A stretch of DNA of 64,000 bases. Source: Topomyia yanbarensis (lineage: Eukaryota > Arthropoda > Insecta > Diptera > Culicidae). The stretch is taken from contig NC_080671.1 in assembly GCF_030247195.1 (NCBI RefSeq), positions 469,832,766 to 469,896,765 of the forward strand, given 5' to 3'. The translations under genes were made by a program, and so were the position numbers. A model generated the notes under the pieces. It saw only the letters and a list, made by a program, of their open reading frames with translations, was not told where the DNA came from and did not search any database. Positions 9,633-20,417 of this stretch are shown in pieces; the stretch's first letter is position 1, and every line of letters begins with the position of its first letter.

Positions 9633-10849
9633 CTAATTTGGTTTGTTGATCGATTTCAGTGTACTTACTTCTAGCCGAACAGTTGGGACGAATCTCTCTT
9701 CCGCTTCGTGAATTGCACTTACCAGAGACTGCAGCGCTTGATCAATATCATCAGTTGTATTCAAGTTGACGTCTTCTTCGAGTTGATCTTCGACGTGTTG
9801 CAGAAATCGGTTCCAATCTGTACGATGGAAATTTCGACGATGCTGAATTAACCTTTGTACAGGAGCAGCACTAATTTCAACGATGACAGGCAGGTGATCT
9901 GACGATAATTCGGTGATGGTTTTTGATGTTGACAGATGTTCACTGAAGTTGATGAGAAACACGTCCAGATTTGATCCAATCCCGTTGCGGGAGAAGAAGG
10001 TGGGTGAATCTGGGTGAACCAGCTCGAAGTGGCAATTGAGGGAATCATCTGCCAGAATTTTCCCGTTCGTGTTTAGTCGAGAGTCTCCCCACGAAGAATG
10101 CCGAGCGTTGAGATCACCAGCAATGATAAACCTTCCACCACGTCTGGTCAGGGGCGGCGAAACACTTTACGTCCGAGTGGGTAGAAAGCATAGGGTGAGG
10201 GGTCCATTAATAAGGATTTTTTCCCTTTTCGCAATGCACACGCTGACATTACATTCACAATAAATCACGTTCGTTTGAGCAAATGGAATTGTGGTACATA
10301 GATGTTTTCAAATGTGTGTAGAGATACATGCGTTGCACATCTAAATTTTTTGAAATAGTTCAAAATTTCGAGTGGGTAATTACCCACTCGGCTATTTTCG
10401 AGTGGGTAGTACTACCCATACTACCCACGCTTTCCGCCGGCCCTGCGTCTGGTTAGTGTTTGTATGTCATATTTTAACCTGATATCCGAATCGTCCGATA
10501 CACGCGATTGCTGTGGGCAGTAGGCTGCGATGATCACAAACTCTCCTATGCTACTGTTGATTTCCACTCCAATTGATTCGATCATTGTTGTTTGAAAACT
10601 TGGTAGCACTTTAAACTGTAGGCCTCTACGGATGACAATCGCAACTCCTCCCCCAGCAGCAGTTGTCCGGTCCATCCTAATGACTGTGTAAGCAGCTAGG
10701 CAAAAGTTGGCCTCCGGCTTTAGGTGGGTTTCTGTTATAGCGGCGATATCGACATCATGTTTTTTAAAGAAGTCCGATAGTTCGAGGTTCCTCGGAGCCA
10801 GCGAACGGGCATTCCAATTAACGACTTTGAGAGGCGAGAATTTGACCAT
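9633..10849 (-). pseudogene. J1 apurinic-type endonuclease (broken)
   Basis: Nicks target DNA to start reverse transcription. Minus-strand frame from 10,849: VVNWNARSL, ITETHLKPE, AGGGVAIVIRRG, IGEFVIIAAYCP; the frame then meets the hAT-like MITE (10,149-10,445) and resumes at about 10,140 with IIAGDLNARHSSWGD (the metal-binding GDLNA motif), followed by SSDHLPV and EISAAP. The set WNA, E-T, DLNA and SDHLP is that of the exo/endo/phosphatase fold of Jockey-clade elements. Frameshifts remain near 10,050 and 9,960. Confidence 0.85.
10149..10445. mobile_element. hAT-like MITE, 297 bp
   Basis: Termini CAGGGGCGGCGAAACAC and its near inverse GCTTTCCGCCGGCCCTG, flanked by a perfect 8-bp duplication CGTCTGGT (10,141-10,148 and 10,446-10,453). 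It splits the J1 endonuclease frame. An internal short inverted pair around GAGTGGGTAATTACCCACTC lies at about 10,368-10,390. Non-coding. Confidence 0.9.
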
Positions 10850-11853
10850 GTCGATAGTAGAACATCATCATCACTGATATCTGCTCTTGACTGGAACGAC
10901 ACGCTCTGGTACGCTTCTCGAGTTCTTGAAACAGGGTGGCCAGCTGGTCCATTGAATAAAGTTGGCTTTTTGTTGGTTGCTGCACAGCATCTGCATAGCT
11001 ACGGAAACCTGGGGGAGATTTCTTCTTTCCAGCGGTCGTATCAGGAAGTGAATAGGTTCCCGGACACAGTGGCGGGAAGGCGAGTTCATCTATAACCGGA
11101 TCTGGCTTCTGGTTCGGTTTTCGGTTCGACTTCTTCCTTTCGATTGCACACACTTTTGACATCTGCTTTTAACATGGCAGTTCTTTGCTCCGTGCCCAAA
11201 GTTTTGGCAATTTGTGCATTCTGTCACTTCTCGATGTACGGGTCTGTAACGTTCCTACTCGACGATTATATAGAAAAGCGTATTGATTGTTTTCAACTCG
11301 CCTAACGAAGTGGAGCCTCTCTCCAAATGGACCAGATACAGTTCATCCCGGTACTTTACCGTTTGGTTTTGTCTTCGTATCTTGTAGACCGCCTTTGGTT
11401 TTAGTTTGCACTCCTCAAGCGCCTTCTTGAGTTATTCTGTCAGCATGTCTGCCAGACCACGGAGTACCACCTTCAGCGGCTTGCTCGACGGTAAGTCGTG
11501 TGTGAAGTATTCAAATTTAACTTGGTTTAAGTAGTTGTCTATAGCGTTGCAATGCGGCCGGGTTGGGACGAAAATTTTATAACCATTGGCACACAGACGA
11601 ATGGTGGCCTTGACACTATGGCTAACTAGGTTATTTATATCCGTCCGTAGCGTTGGTGGAAATTCCTGCACGTAAAATGGCCGCAATTTCTCCTTTTTTC
11701 GATTTCCTGGCTGGGCAGAGCAGCGAATTTGTTGTTGGCCAGCAGCCGTTTCGTAGCAGCCGTCTCGTCTCCGTCGGCATCAGGTTCTAGCTGCCTTTTG
11801 GATGCAGCGGATTGCCCTGCAGAAGGGCGCGGTGTCATCTCTTGTGACGACAC
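10818..11853 (-). pseudogene. J1 ORF1 (nucleocapsid-like), frameshifted
   Basis: RNA-binding ORF1 protein of J1. It begins at about 11,853 with MSSQEMTPRPSAGQSAA and a KRQLEPDADGDE-KRLLANNKFAALP segment shared with J2 ORF1. After a frameshift near 11,690 it continues with ATIRLCANGYKIFVPTRPHCN (a pre-zinc-finger domain typical of Jockey ORF1), and near 11,165-11,235 with the zinc knuckle CTNCQNFGHGAKNC (C-x2-C-x4-H-x4-C). The C-terminal part (11,162-10,818) is Lys/Pro-rich with a short SYADAVQ segment. At least two frameshifts: not translatable as one protein. Confidence 0.8.
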
Positions 11854-11951
11854 TAAAGTCGCAAACAGCTCGGTGATTCAAAAACACAGGTAGCTGCGTA
11901 CAACAGTCGAAAAAAATAGCGTCCAGTCTCGGAGCGAGCTAAACACAAACT

Positions 11952-12240
11952 GGCGTCGGCGGTAAAACATGATGATGAGTTATGTTCTACCATAGACCAT
12001 GCGGTAGACTTGGGTGAAACGCCCAACTCCTACTCTGCAGAAGGCAAAGAATTCTTCACATTTCCTTTCGATCATGTCCATATGAGCCTGCTTAGTTCAA
12101 GTTTTCCGTTCTAAGTTTATAACTGATTTACTCTAGAATACCTATCCGTCTTTCAATTTCATTGCTTTCGTTTCTCTTAGTCTCAAATTTGCCGAAAATA
12201 GCCAACAAAATCGATACAGTAAAACTGAGCTGGTTCAGCA
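11952..12240. other. No gene recognised upstream of J1
   Basis: Unique-looking sequence between the J1 5' end and the next repeat. Nothing can be assigned. Confidence 0.5.
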
Positions 12241-12309
12241 AAATCCGTCCGTTTAAATAGTCGATGATGACGTCATTCATAGAAGCGTAGCGCGCTAGGT
12301 ACACAAATC
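12241..12309 (+). repeat. Short dispersed repeat containing TGACGTCA, copy 1
   Basis: About 69 bp (AAATCCGT...GATGATGACGTCATTCATAG...CGCGCTAGGTACACAAATC) repeated in the same orientation at 39,269-39,335. It contains a full palindromic TGACGTCA. Probably an end of an unrecognised repeat family. Confidence 0.6.
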
Positions 12310-12342
12310 GTGCTGGACCTGGGAAGCGCTATCTATTATCTA

Positions 12343-12458
12343 TTGGAATCTATTGTTAGAAGTATTTCGGGGCGATATGCGCAAAAAATTTGAAAATTTA
12401 TCGTGAGATGGCTGAATTAAATGCGTTTAAAATTGGACCACTTTTCGTTACATACCAT
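12343..12458 (+). repeat. Dispersed repeat, also at 59,572-59,684
   Basis: About 115 bp beginning GGAATCTATTGTTAGAAG and containing ATTTCGGGGCGATATG and TGAGATGGCTGAATTA, repeated almost unchanged in direct orientation at 59,572-59,684, just downstream of J2. Family unknown. Confidence 0.65.
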
Positions 12459-12466
12459 AGTTTTTT

Positions 12467-12960
12467 TATATTCATAGTTTCGATATATGATTAAAACCAC
12501 TGCATTCGCTATATTTGTATGCGTACTTTAGGAAAGTTACAATAATGGCAAAATAATTCTAGTTACATGAAATGTGATTATATTATCTAAAATTTGATTT
12601 TTCTTCACTGGTCCGGGTTTTTTACTACACACAATCGAAAAGTTTTCTCAAGCTAATCTTATCCTATAAAAATTTAGTTCCAGATATTAGTTCGGTCACA
12701 GTTTTCTGTCTTCTTTCTTCAGATCTTCTTAAATAAGTTTAATCGGATTCGATCACCTACTACAAATGAAATGACCTGATAACCAAGAAGTTTTGGTTCA
12801 ATATGTAATATTCGATGTTGATTGGTTGTGCTTAAACTATGCATAAGAAATATATTTGATTTATTATTACACTAAATGAACTAAGAAAATAAATATTTTG
12901 CATTAAGTAGTATAGTCCTACGTCTACAGCTCGTGTAACCCCATAGGGCTGCCCCTTGTA
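12467..12960 (+). repeat. About 495-bp dispersed repeat, copy 1
   Basis: Runs from TATATTCATAGTTTCGATAT to CCCATAGGGCTGCCCCTTGTA; the same sequence, over 95% alike by eye, is at 34,963-35,461 in the same orientation. It has no open frame or clear terminal repeats. The GC-richer end with the AGGGCTGCCCC palindrome is sharply defined, as for the end of a transposable element, but the class is not known to me. Confidence 0.75.
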
Positions 12961-14784
12961 GTTTTTTTTCCTAGATTTTAAGTGGTATAGGTCAATAGAT
13001 AAAAATGATCGTATGTTGAAATGAGAATAAACAACATTTGGTGGAGGGGAAGTTAGCTAAACTGAAACTTAACGAATTTTTACTGAACAACAAATATTAA
13101 TGATATTGATTCGTAACTTGGAGTGATATAAAACTATAATAATTAGAGGGTAAACCGTAAGTCATCTTTATGATAATGATTATGTGACAAAAAAAAAAAA
13201 CAAAAAAAAAGACAACGGGGAATGCATGTCAGAATGATCCAGTAACATTTATTGCAAAATATATTTTTGAAAGTAGGCACAATTCTGTTTCTTATTCACA
13301 TTTTTATGCGACGCAGTTTATCATTAATCCCTTTTTTGCCCACGGTATTCAAAAAACAAAAAAAATTAAACACCCGTTTTGGTATTCGCCGATAGAGAAT
13401 ATAGCCAACAGGCGTAGTTTGCTAAACAGAACACGAGAGAGTATGCAATGAGGATCGTTATGCCTCGATAGTTATTACACTAGATTTTGTGGCCCAATCA
13501 TTTTGATGTACTCTGAAAAACAGGTTTCGACTGAAATTAAAGTATATGCGAGTGTTATTAAGTCGCAAGTACAATGTCTTGTGAAGCTCTTGCAGTTTCG
13601 AATTACTTTATGATTAACTGATTACATTTTATCTATGGTGGATAACGCGAATTATTTTAAGAATAAAGACAATTACTCTGATGATTATTGATTACCAATG
13701 TAATCCATGGATTATCTAATTATTTCGAAAAATCAAGGTAATCCTTGATTAAGTCTCGCTATATTGGCTTGTGGGAAACCCCCTGAGAGGAGGGTTGAAA
13801 CAGTTTTTTTGTTTTTATGTGATAAATCTACAAAAAAGCTATCATTTGACGACCTTTTGATTTTAAATTTTTTACTTCTGTTAATGCTTTATCAAGTTTC
13901 GTTCGAATAAATCGTTTGAATCTATAACAAAGCATCAATAAGTTGGAACCAACTACTTTAAATTGCTTGTCTCACTACCGCCATCAAGTTGGAAAAATAT
14001 GATACTGAGGTGAGAAGTGAAAGTCGATTTATTACTCTGAAACATCAAGACTTTCGATCTATCATCGTTTCAGGAAAATGTAATTGCAGTCCTCGACAAA
14101 CTTGTTCAGCTTATTTTCAAAGCTCAACTTTATTTCTAGATTCGTGTTCGGTTAATTACAGCGATTTAATGAAGTGCTTTCCCACATATTTTGGCTAAAA
14201 ATCCCATACACACTGTAAGCACTTTGGGAGAGGAGTTAGACTTAACAGATTTCGCCCAAATAGCGACAGAGTATTTTTTCGTGATTATGAACGTTTCTGG
14301 GAGGTGAAGCTTGCGAGAATTTTTTTTCATGTGAACAATCCTTCGAACCCGTTTCGGGCTCATAATGACCATATTCGGGTATCCTGGAACCGTGTCTGGG
14401 AAACCCAGTAAATTCTAAACGCGCTATCCATACCGAATGGCATATCAACCATTACAAATTTTCATTAAGAAAACACGAAGATGCAAATTGAGTACTCATA
14501 GACTACTCCTGGATATTTTCGGAAGCATCCGAGAACATAACCGATCCTCGGAAACAGCAACATTTGAACCAGCCTATAAATGTCATGCGGAACATCAAAT
14601 TAAATGAATTTGATGGTCTATGAGAAATGCAATCACGTTTGAAGCCATCCATTTCCGGATTTTTGTTCGCTCACGCAACAAACCAAATGATATCACGTAT
14701 TTTTTTTAAAGTGCAATAAACTCACTCCTGTTAAAGTTTTCAAATTGAATATCCTTTTCGTTTTTACGTAAAACTGCACCGCGG
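12961..14784. other. AT-rich stretch, no gene recognised
   Basis: Contains an A-rich run at about 13,188-13,212 and only short unconvincing frames (for example 13,989-14,198). No motifs or repeats with clear ends were seen. Confidence 0.5.
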
Positions 14785-16438
14785 CACAGTGGGACGAGCC
14801 CGGACTTAAGTCCATATATGAAGGTTATGCGATATTCTCACTAGTATTTTTCTCGTATCAGCTGAGCCATCAGAGACATTTTCGCGAGATTTTAGGTGAT
14901 TTGAATGCAAAATGAATTTTTGACAGCTTTTTGAAGGGCATAACTCAAGTGTTTTTTGCATTATTTGACCATAGGAACTATATACGGTTTTTCTCGTTTT
15001 TCAAAGAAACGGTTGATTTTATGAATTGCATTACTTCACCAAAATTATCCGTGTGATAAAATTACATCGAAAAATCGCCAAAAATAAGTCACTAGTTGGT
15101 TTAGTTAGTGTTTAGATAACTGTTTGTCATGAATTTTTATTGAATTCGAACTTCTAAAGCGATAACAACAACGACGCCCGTGAATGCCCGCGATCACACT
15201 ATGCTCATTCGAAAGCTTTTCATTTTCTCTTCAAAATGAGCCTATGCTAGTTTTGCGAAAACTTGCGATAAGCAGTCAAAATTTGAAAAAACTGTGAATG
15301 GAGACACATGGTTATTACTGATATTTAATTTGAATATTCACTTTATAACTAGAATAATGACACTAATTTATGCACAACTTTCAAATAGCATTTAGAGCAT
15401 GATCTTTAAGGGTTTTACTAGTGATCAAGAGTAAGGAGCCGAGTGGGAAGTATGGTTTTTAAGTGGTAAAGGAATTAAGAATGTTTAAAATTCAGTAAAT
15501 ATTTTCAACCATCTGAAATGTGTCATAAAATGTTTCATGAACTATTTTTGCTAACTTACGCAATAACTGTTAAATTGTGTGAACACAGTTGAGTTCTAGT
15601 CATTTGGTGAGACTATTTTTTCCGAGTTTGCATAGCACTGATATAGCTTAATGGTATGCGATATTATCCAAATAAAATAAGACCATTTTTAAATGAACCA
15701 TATACGCAAAAAAGGATTTTGGATTTATTTTAATTTAAGGTATGAAATAAGCAATCTAAGCAACTTAAAACACACCTGCGAAAACAAAATCGTTAACAAT
15801 CTTGTTGATTAGTGAATGTAAATCAATATTCCACTAAGACGCTCAAAATTTTTGTTTTCATACCAAGTAACCCACTAATGAATTAAACTTTCCAAAATTA
15901 GACAATCACATCTTATTTGATCCTTAAAAATAATATAATCATTTCTGAAGCCCCATAATGAGATGTCAATCAATTCGTTTCAATACCGAAAATAAATTTC
16001 AAAATTACAATTGAAAGAAATCTTTATAAAAGACAATATTTTTACTTTTGAGCCACTCTAATAAGTAGTAAAGTTAATTTCTATTTTCTATAACCAACAT
16101 AGGAATTCAGCGCACAAAAATGAATTTAAAAAAAATTTGAACCTTCACAACAAAATAATTATTTTTGAGCCACCCTAATGTACAATGAAATTTTTTTGCA
16201 AATGTTAATATCAAAAACGATTTAGCACACGAAAATTAATATACACAAATTTTAAGAACGATTTAGAAAAAAAAAATATTTTTGAGACACCCTAATGAAT
16301 AGTGAATGTTCATTTTTGAAATGTTTTAATATCGAAAACGAATTCAGCGTACCAAAATTACATAAAAACGTCCTATATGAAGCGATACGGAAAAGTTTGG
16401 ACTTTAGTCCACCTTTTGTTCTAAGTCGTGCCACTGTG
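14785..16438. mobile_element. Transib-like element, copy 2
   Basis: A 1,654-bp insertion with inverted termini CACAGTGG(G/C)ACGA, each followed after a short gap by a GGACTTAAGTCC / GGACTAAAGTCC palindrome, and a perfect 5-bp duplication CGCGG (14,780-14,784 and 16,439-16,443). The RSS-heptamer-like terminus and 5-bp duplication fit Transib. No transposase frame is present. The right third holds about four tandem units of about 117 bp. Confidence 0.75.
15947..16380 (+). repeat. About 117-bp tandem repeats inside the Transib-like element
   Basis: Diverged units each containing GAGCCACYCTAAT followed by an AT-rich stretch and an ATTCAGCGYACNAAAAT segment; unit starts at about 15,947, 16,050, 16,167 and 16,284. 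Confidence 0.7.
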
Positions 16439-16507
16439 CGCGGGGCGATGTAGTGTGAAAGAGATAGACTGAGTACTGCCAAGTTTGAATAAATCTTGAA
16501 AAATAAC

Positions 16508-17480
16508 TCATAAACTAAAAAGAGAGTTAATCGATGGAATTGGTGATTGTAACGATTTTTGTCTGAAATTGCTTGTAATACTGTTCTTCATAATTTCTAA
16601 TGTTTCTATGTTTGTGAATCTGTGCAACTCGTTTGTGCTAAACCAGGGAGGATGCTTCAAAATCATTTTCAGAATTTTGTTCTGAATCCTTTGAAGCGTT
16701 TTCTTCCAACAACAACAACTTGCCCAAATTGACATTGTCGGTCTAAATAGTTGTTCATAAATTAAGACTTTGTTCTTTAGGCAGAGTCTAGAATTCCTGT
16801 TTATGAGAGGGTATAAACATTTACATTTCGCCTGAATTCCTTCAATGTGTTCCTTGAAAATAAGCTTTTCATTGCAAGTCAAACTCAAATATTTAACTTG
16901 ATCTGACCACGTTTAATTCAAACCATTCAATCTAACAATATGATAATTAAATGGTTTAAGAGCAAAGGGTCTCGGCTTATGCAGGAATACAATTGTGCGT
17001 TTTCCGCGCTCGTGGAAATGTTCCATTAACGTAGTCATTGAAGGTATTCAAGTTTCTTTGCAGGTGACTGCAAATAACTCCAAGGCTCTTACCTGAAACC
17101 GAGATACTAGTATCATCACAGAAAAGTGACTGCCTTAGGTAATTTTGAATAACCTTTATTATCTAAATAGAAAATTGAAATCCCTCGTTTGGCCCAGAGA
17201 GAAAAAAAGGATTCTCATTGATATAATAATTTACTAATAGAAGAGAGTAAATTAATTGATCGCTAAATAGATGCTTCTGCTGGATTTTTATCCAGTCTCA
17301 GAACCGTGGTATTTTTCCATCTTTCAAAAAAAGTATGCAAATTCAAAACATTTGTTGAATATTTTGATCAAGAACCTCAAGGAAGGTTTTTAGGAAAGAT
17401 GCTAACAATTCTATCATAACCTAGAGCTTTCATAATAATATTGTTTTATTTTTTTACGACAGATTTGATATCACCGTAAT
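16508..17480 (-). pseudogene. Jockey-clade RT fragment (Juan-like)
   Basis: C-terminal half of a non-LTR reverse transcriptase, different from J1 and J2. On the minus strand: FAYFFERWKN near 17,320, a degenerate catalytic box FLCDDTSISVSG near 17,110 (Ala of FADD replaced by Cys), thumb KRTIVFLHKPRPF near 17,000, then an intact 126-codon frame (16,888-16,508) with SLTCNEKLIFKEH, CLYPLINRNSRLCLKNK and TLQRIQNKILKMILKHPPWFST. The wording of the C-terminus resembles the Juan elements of mosquitoes. Internal stops and an apparent deletion around 17,200 make it dead. Downstream on this strand is only A/T-rich sequence. Confidence 0.8.
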
Positions 17481-18429
17481 TCGTTATAACAGGTCTAGAA
17501 ATAAAGCTCGATAAGAAACATTTTCATTTTTTGGTCTAAATTTAAAAAACTCCTCAGAATTCGAATTCAAATAAATGTACCATCTTGCGGACAGTTTCCT
17601 ATTTCTAGGTTTGCCCCTATCCGACAAGCACGACCGTAGTGTAAATATTTACCAACATCGTCGCCTCGATAAATGGTCAAACCGGGAAAGAATTATTGCT
17701 GTTTAATAATGTCAAACCCCTCGTCGACCGACAGGCGGGACACGGATAGAATCTCGATCTCACATTAGCAATCAATTTTCCACCCCTCCCGAGTGACGAC
17801 TAGCGGAAAGTGTTGCAGCAAATCGCTGGTTCTGCCGGACTGATGGCGGCAGTAGCAGTCAGTCAGGGGAGGGTTAACTATAGCGCACAACTGTTCCTCC
17901 CTATGGTGCCCCGGGGGAACCTGACAGATGGCACGGTCCAGTCGGGTCGGTCAATTGTAAGGGAAGCAGTAGAGCCTATCCCAAAAGGAGAATGGAAACA
18001 AAAATGAGGGCTATAACTTATCGACTGACCATCGCACGGTGTCGGTCTTGTCGAGGGGGTCTGATTAATTTCGAAGGAAGAGGGATGGTTTGACCTTCAT
18101 TGATTTACGCTAGGGGCAGTGGAATATCTAAAATATTTATAAAACTCAGTTTGCAGACATATTCAGCAGCATAGAAACTTACTCCGTTGGCAATATGTTG
18201 CCGAAATAACTTAATTTTGCCTCTGTCAATCATAATTAAAGTTAGTCAGTTCATTTCGCAGATGACATTTGCAGCAGACCGCTGATTCGAACCGCTAATT
18301 GGAAAGAGTGTGGATATAGAAATTGAAACAAAAGAGTAGGCGGGAATATAACGCTCATAAAACCTACTTCAAAAGGCAATCAAATTGCACAATTCTGCCT
18401 ACTGTTACTTCTTCCAAGTACATTGTTGT
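17481..18429. other. No gene recognised
   Basis: A GC-richer block at about 17,590-18,060 with a short open frame (17,810-18,007) but no protein similarity that I recognise; it may be single-copy host DNA. Confidence 0.45.
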
Positions 18430-18929
18430 TTAAGGCTCAAGTTACCTCAAGGCTTGGTAGTATGCGTAAGAAAAATTGTGTTCAGCTTTGCCACCAGATT
18501 ATCCATTTAAACCTTTTCAAAACTCTAAAAGAAGAATATCAGTCGATTTATTAGATCATCACGATTCAATTTATGCAAAATACCTGCTGGAAAAACCATC
18601 GGCTTAGCTAAATGGTGCTTTTGAAAAAGTGCCTGTGATTTTTTATCACACTACCACACCGAGCTGGGGTACGCAACACAACTGCGCAATGAAAAAACCA
18701 CAGCCACTTTTTCAAAAGCACCATTTAGCTAAGCCGATGGTTTTTTCCAGCAGGTATTTTGCATGAATTGAATCGTGATGATCTAATAAATCGACTGATA
18801 TTCTTCTTTTAGAGTTTTAAAAAGGTTTAAATGGATAATCCGGTGGCAAAGCTGAACACAAATTTTCCTACGCACACTACCAAGCGTTCAATTCTAACAC
18901 ATGCTTAAAAAAGGTAACTTGAACCTTAA
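18430..18929. mobile_element. Palindromic TTAA-flanked element, 500 bp
   Basis: TTAA at both ends (18,430-18,433 and 18,926-18,929) and inverted arms over almost the whole length, from GGCTCAAGTTACC to GGTAACTTGAACC, joined by a spacer of about 40 bp near 18,665-18,700. It could fold into one long hairpin. The TTAA flanks suggest mobilisation by a piggyBac-type transposase. Non-coding. Confidence 0.85.
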
Positions 18930-19917
18930 TACATTCGGATATTTACACTTGCCTGCCTCTATGTAGGAAACCGCTATTCATTGCTTCATCCTCCAAACAG
19001 ACACCGTGTTTGTATTAAGCGAGAATGATTTAGAATCAATTACCCGTATCGAATGTCTTCAAAGACCGAACTCCATTCACTCCTTTGCGCTGTCGCCCGG
19101 GCATTTTGGAAAGGAAACAATTGCTGCTCCCGAGCGGCGGAGAAGAAATTCAACAACAAAAAAGCGTGAAATGCATGCGTTGTGCTAATGTGTGACCTCT
19201 TCTCTCCATCTGGCGATGATGATGGGCCCTTTCGGTTGCAGTTGCAGTGCGCGCGCTGAGGCTCGTTGCGACAAAGGCATTTTGTCGTTTTGAACGGAAT
19301 GGCCACGGCCGCCGCCGCCGTTGCTGCCGTACAGTTCAAACAACCTTTTGTCATGTAAACAACCATCAAATAGGAGTTTCAATTACCGAAACCACCGACT
19401 CGCATGAACGGAACGCGGGGTTTTCGTTGACTGGGGATGCTCAGCGATTTATCTGCATTGTTTGTAATGTTCTGTTCAAAGCGTTTGACCGATTTTAGAC
19501 AATGTAAGACATGAATGTTTACGTGATGAAAGTTGCAATCTGCATTTGTCCACGCCGATATGTTATGATTTATGATTGGTCTTCAGTTTGAGTATGCAGT
19601 GCAGGGCCTAATTTCACAGAATACAAATTTTATAACAATTGTTTCGTTCATTGGCAGCACTTTTAGAAAAATTCCAATAATGGAAATCCAATCAACAACA
19701 CGCCAGGTTCAATTTTTAGTTAATACGGTAGTCTTAGTAATATATAAACTAGAACAGTGGTTTTCAACCTTTTTCGTTCCATGTACCCCTTTCCGAATAT
19801 TGATCCTTATGATGTAGCCCTTTCTGAAAATTATTTCCCATTATTACTCTCTCAGAAAAAAAAGATTTTAAATTGAATAAAAACCATAATTTTCTAATTA
19901 GAAACCTGTTCCTGTTC
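18930..19917. other. Low-repeat stretch, no supported gene
   Basis: A GC-rich part at 19,060-19,440 has short overlapping open frames on both strands with low-complexity Ala and Ser; no coding signal I can defend. May be unique host DNA. Confidence 0.4.
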
Positions 19918-20417
19918 CAGGGGCGGATCCAGAAAAAAATTTCGGAGGGGGTCCGAAATTTCGATTTTGAAATGTTCATTGTAAAATAAGTAAGGGACGA
20001 TCCATAAATGACGTAGCATTTTTTAAAAGATTTTTAACACCCCCCCCCTCCCCCATCGTAGCATTTCGTCACAAATCTCTAAATACCCCCCTGGTATTTA
20101 CGTAGCTTGTTAATTATTCCCCTTCAAAAAAGCTACGTAGCATGACATGATCCCCTACCCCCCTGTCGTCACACATCATCACAAAATACAATACTCCCCC
20201 CTCCCCCATATAATGCTACGTCATTTATGGATGATCCCTAATATGTAATACCCTCATTTAATTAAAATCAGTTTTGGTGAACGAATCTGATTTGGAATGT
20301 TTTAGAATTTAGAATGAATTCAAAATAGAAACTACTTTAAAAATTTCTCATGAAGTTAAGAAAATTCGGGGGGGGGGGGTCCGGACCCCCAAGACCCCCC
20401 CTCTGGATCCGCCACTG
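19918..20417. mobile_element. hAT-like MITE, 500 bp, with a nested MITE
   Basis: Termini CAGGGGCGGATCCAGA and TCTGGATCCGCCACTG, with perfect 8-bp duplication TCCTGTTC (19,910-19,917 and 20,418-20,425). Has a poly-G/GGTCCGGACCCCC segment near the right end. A fragment ending in the same way (TTGATCCGCCGCTG) is at about 41,630-41,727. It carries a second MITE at 19,994-20,238. Confidence 0.9.
19994..20238. mobile_element. Nested MITE with TAA duplication
   Basis: Inverted termini GGGACGATCCATAAATGACG / CGTCATTTATGGATGATCCC flanked by TAA (19,991-19,993 and 20,239-20,241). A 3-bp TAA duplication fits a PIF/Harbinger-type MITE. Contains CTACGTAG-type inner palindromes and C-rich tracts. Confidence 0.75.

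Larger units (their letters stand above)
7216..11951 (-). mobile_element. J1: Jockey-clade non-LTR retrotransposon, 5' end through RT
   Basis: Read leftward from 11,951: ORF1 (nucleocapsid-like), endonuclease and reverse transcriptase of a Jockey-clade element. The 5' end begins CAGTTTGTGTTTAGCTCGCTCCGAG, as in the second copy J2 (40,561), so the start is probably complete. It is interrupted by a Transib-like element (7672-8416) and a hAT-like MITE (10,149-10,445). The RT frame degenerates near 7,412; its C-terminal end is found on the + strand at 33,956-34,171, beyond BEL A, which fits the inferred inversion. Bases 7216-7411 do not look like J1 and belong to another insertion whose rest is at 33,523-33,955. 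Frameshifts throughout: inactive. Confidence 0.85.

Noticed and set aside
19040..19369. Ala/Ser/Arg-rich frames on both strands
   Set aside because: Composition follows local GC-rich low complexity; several overlapping frames are equally long.
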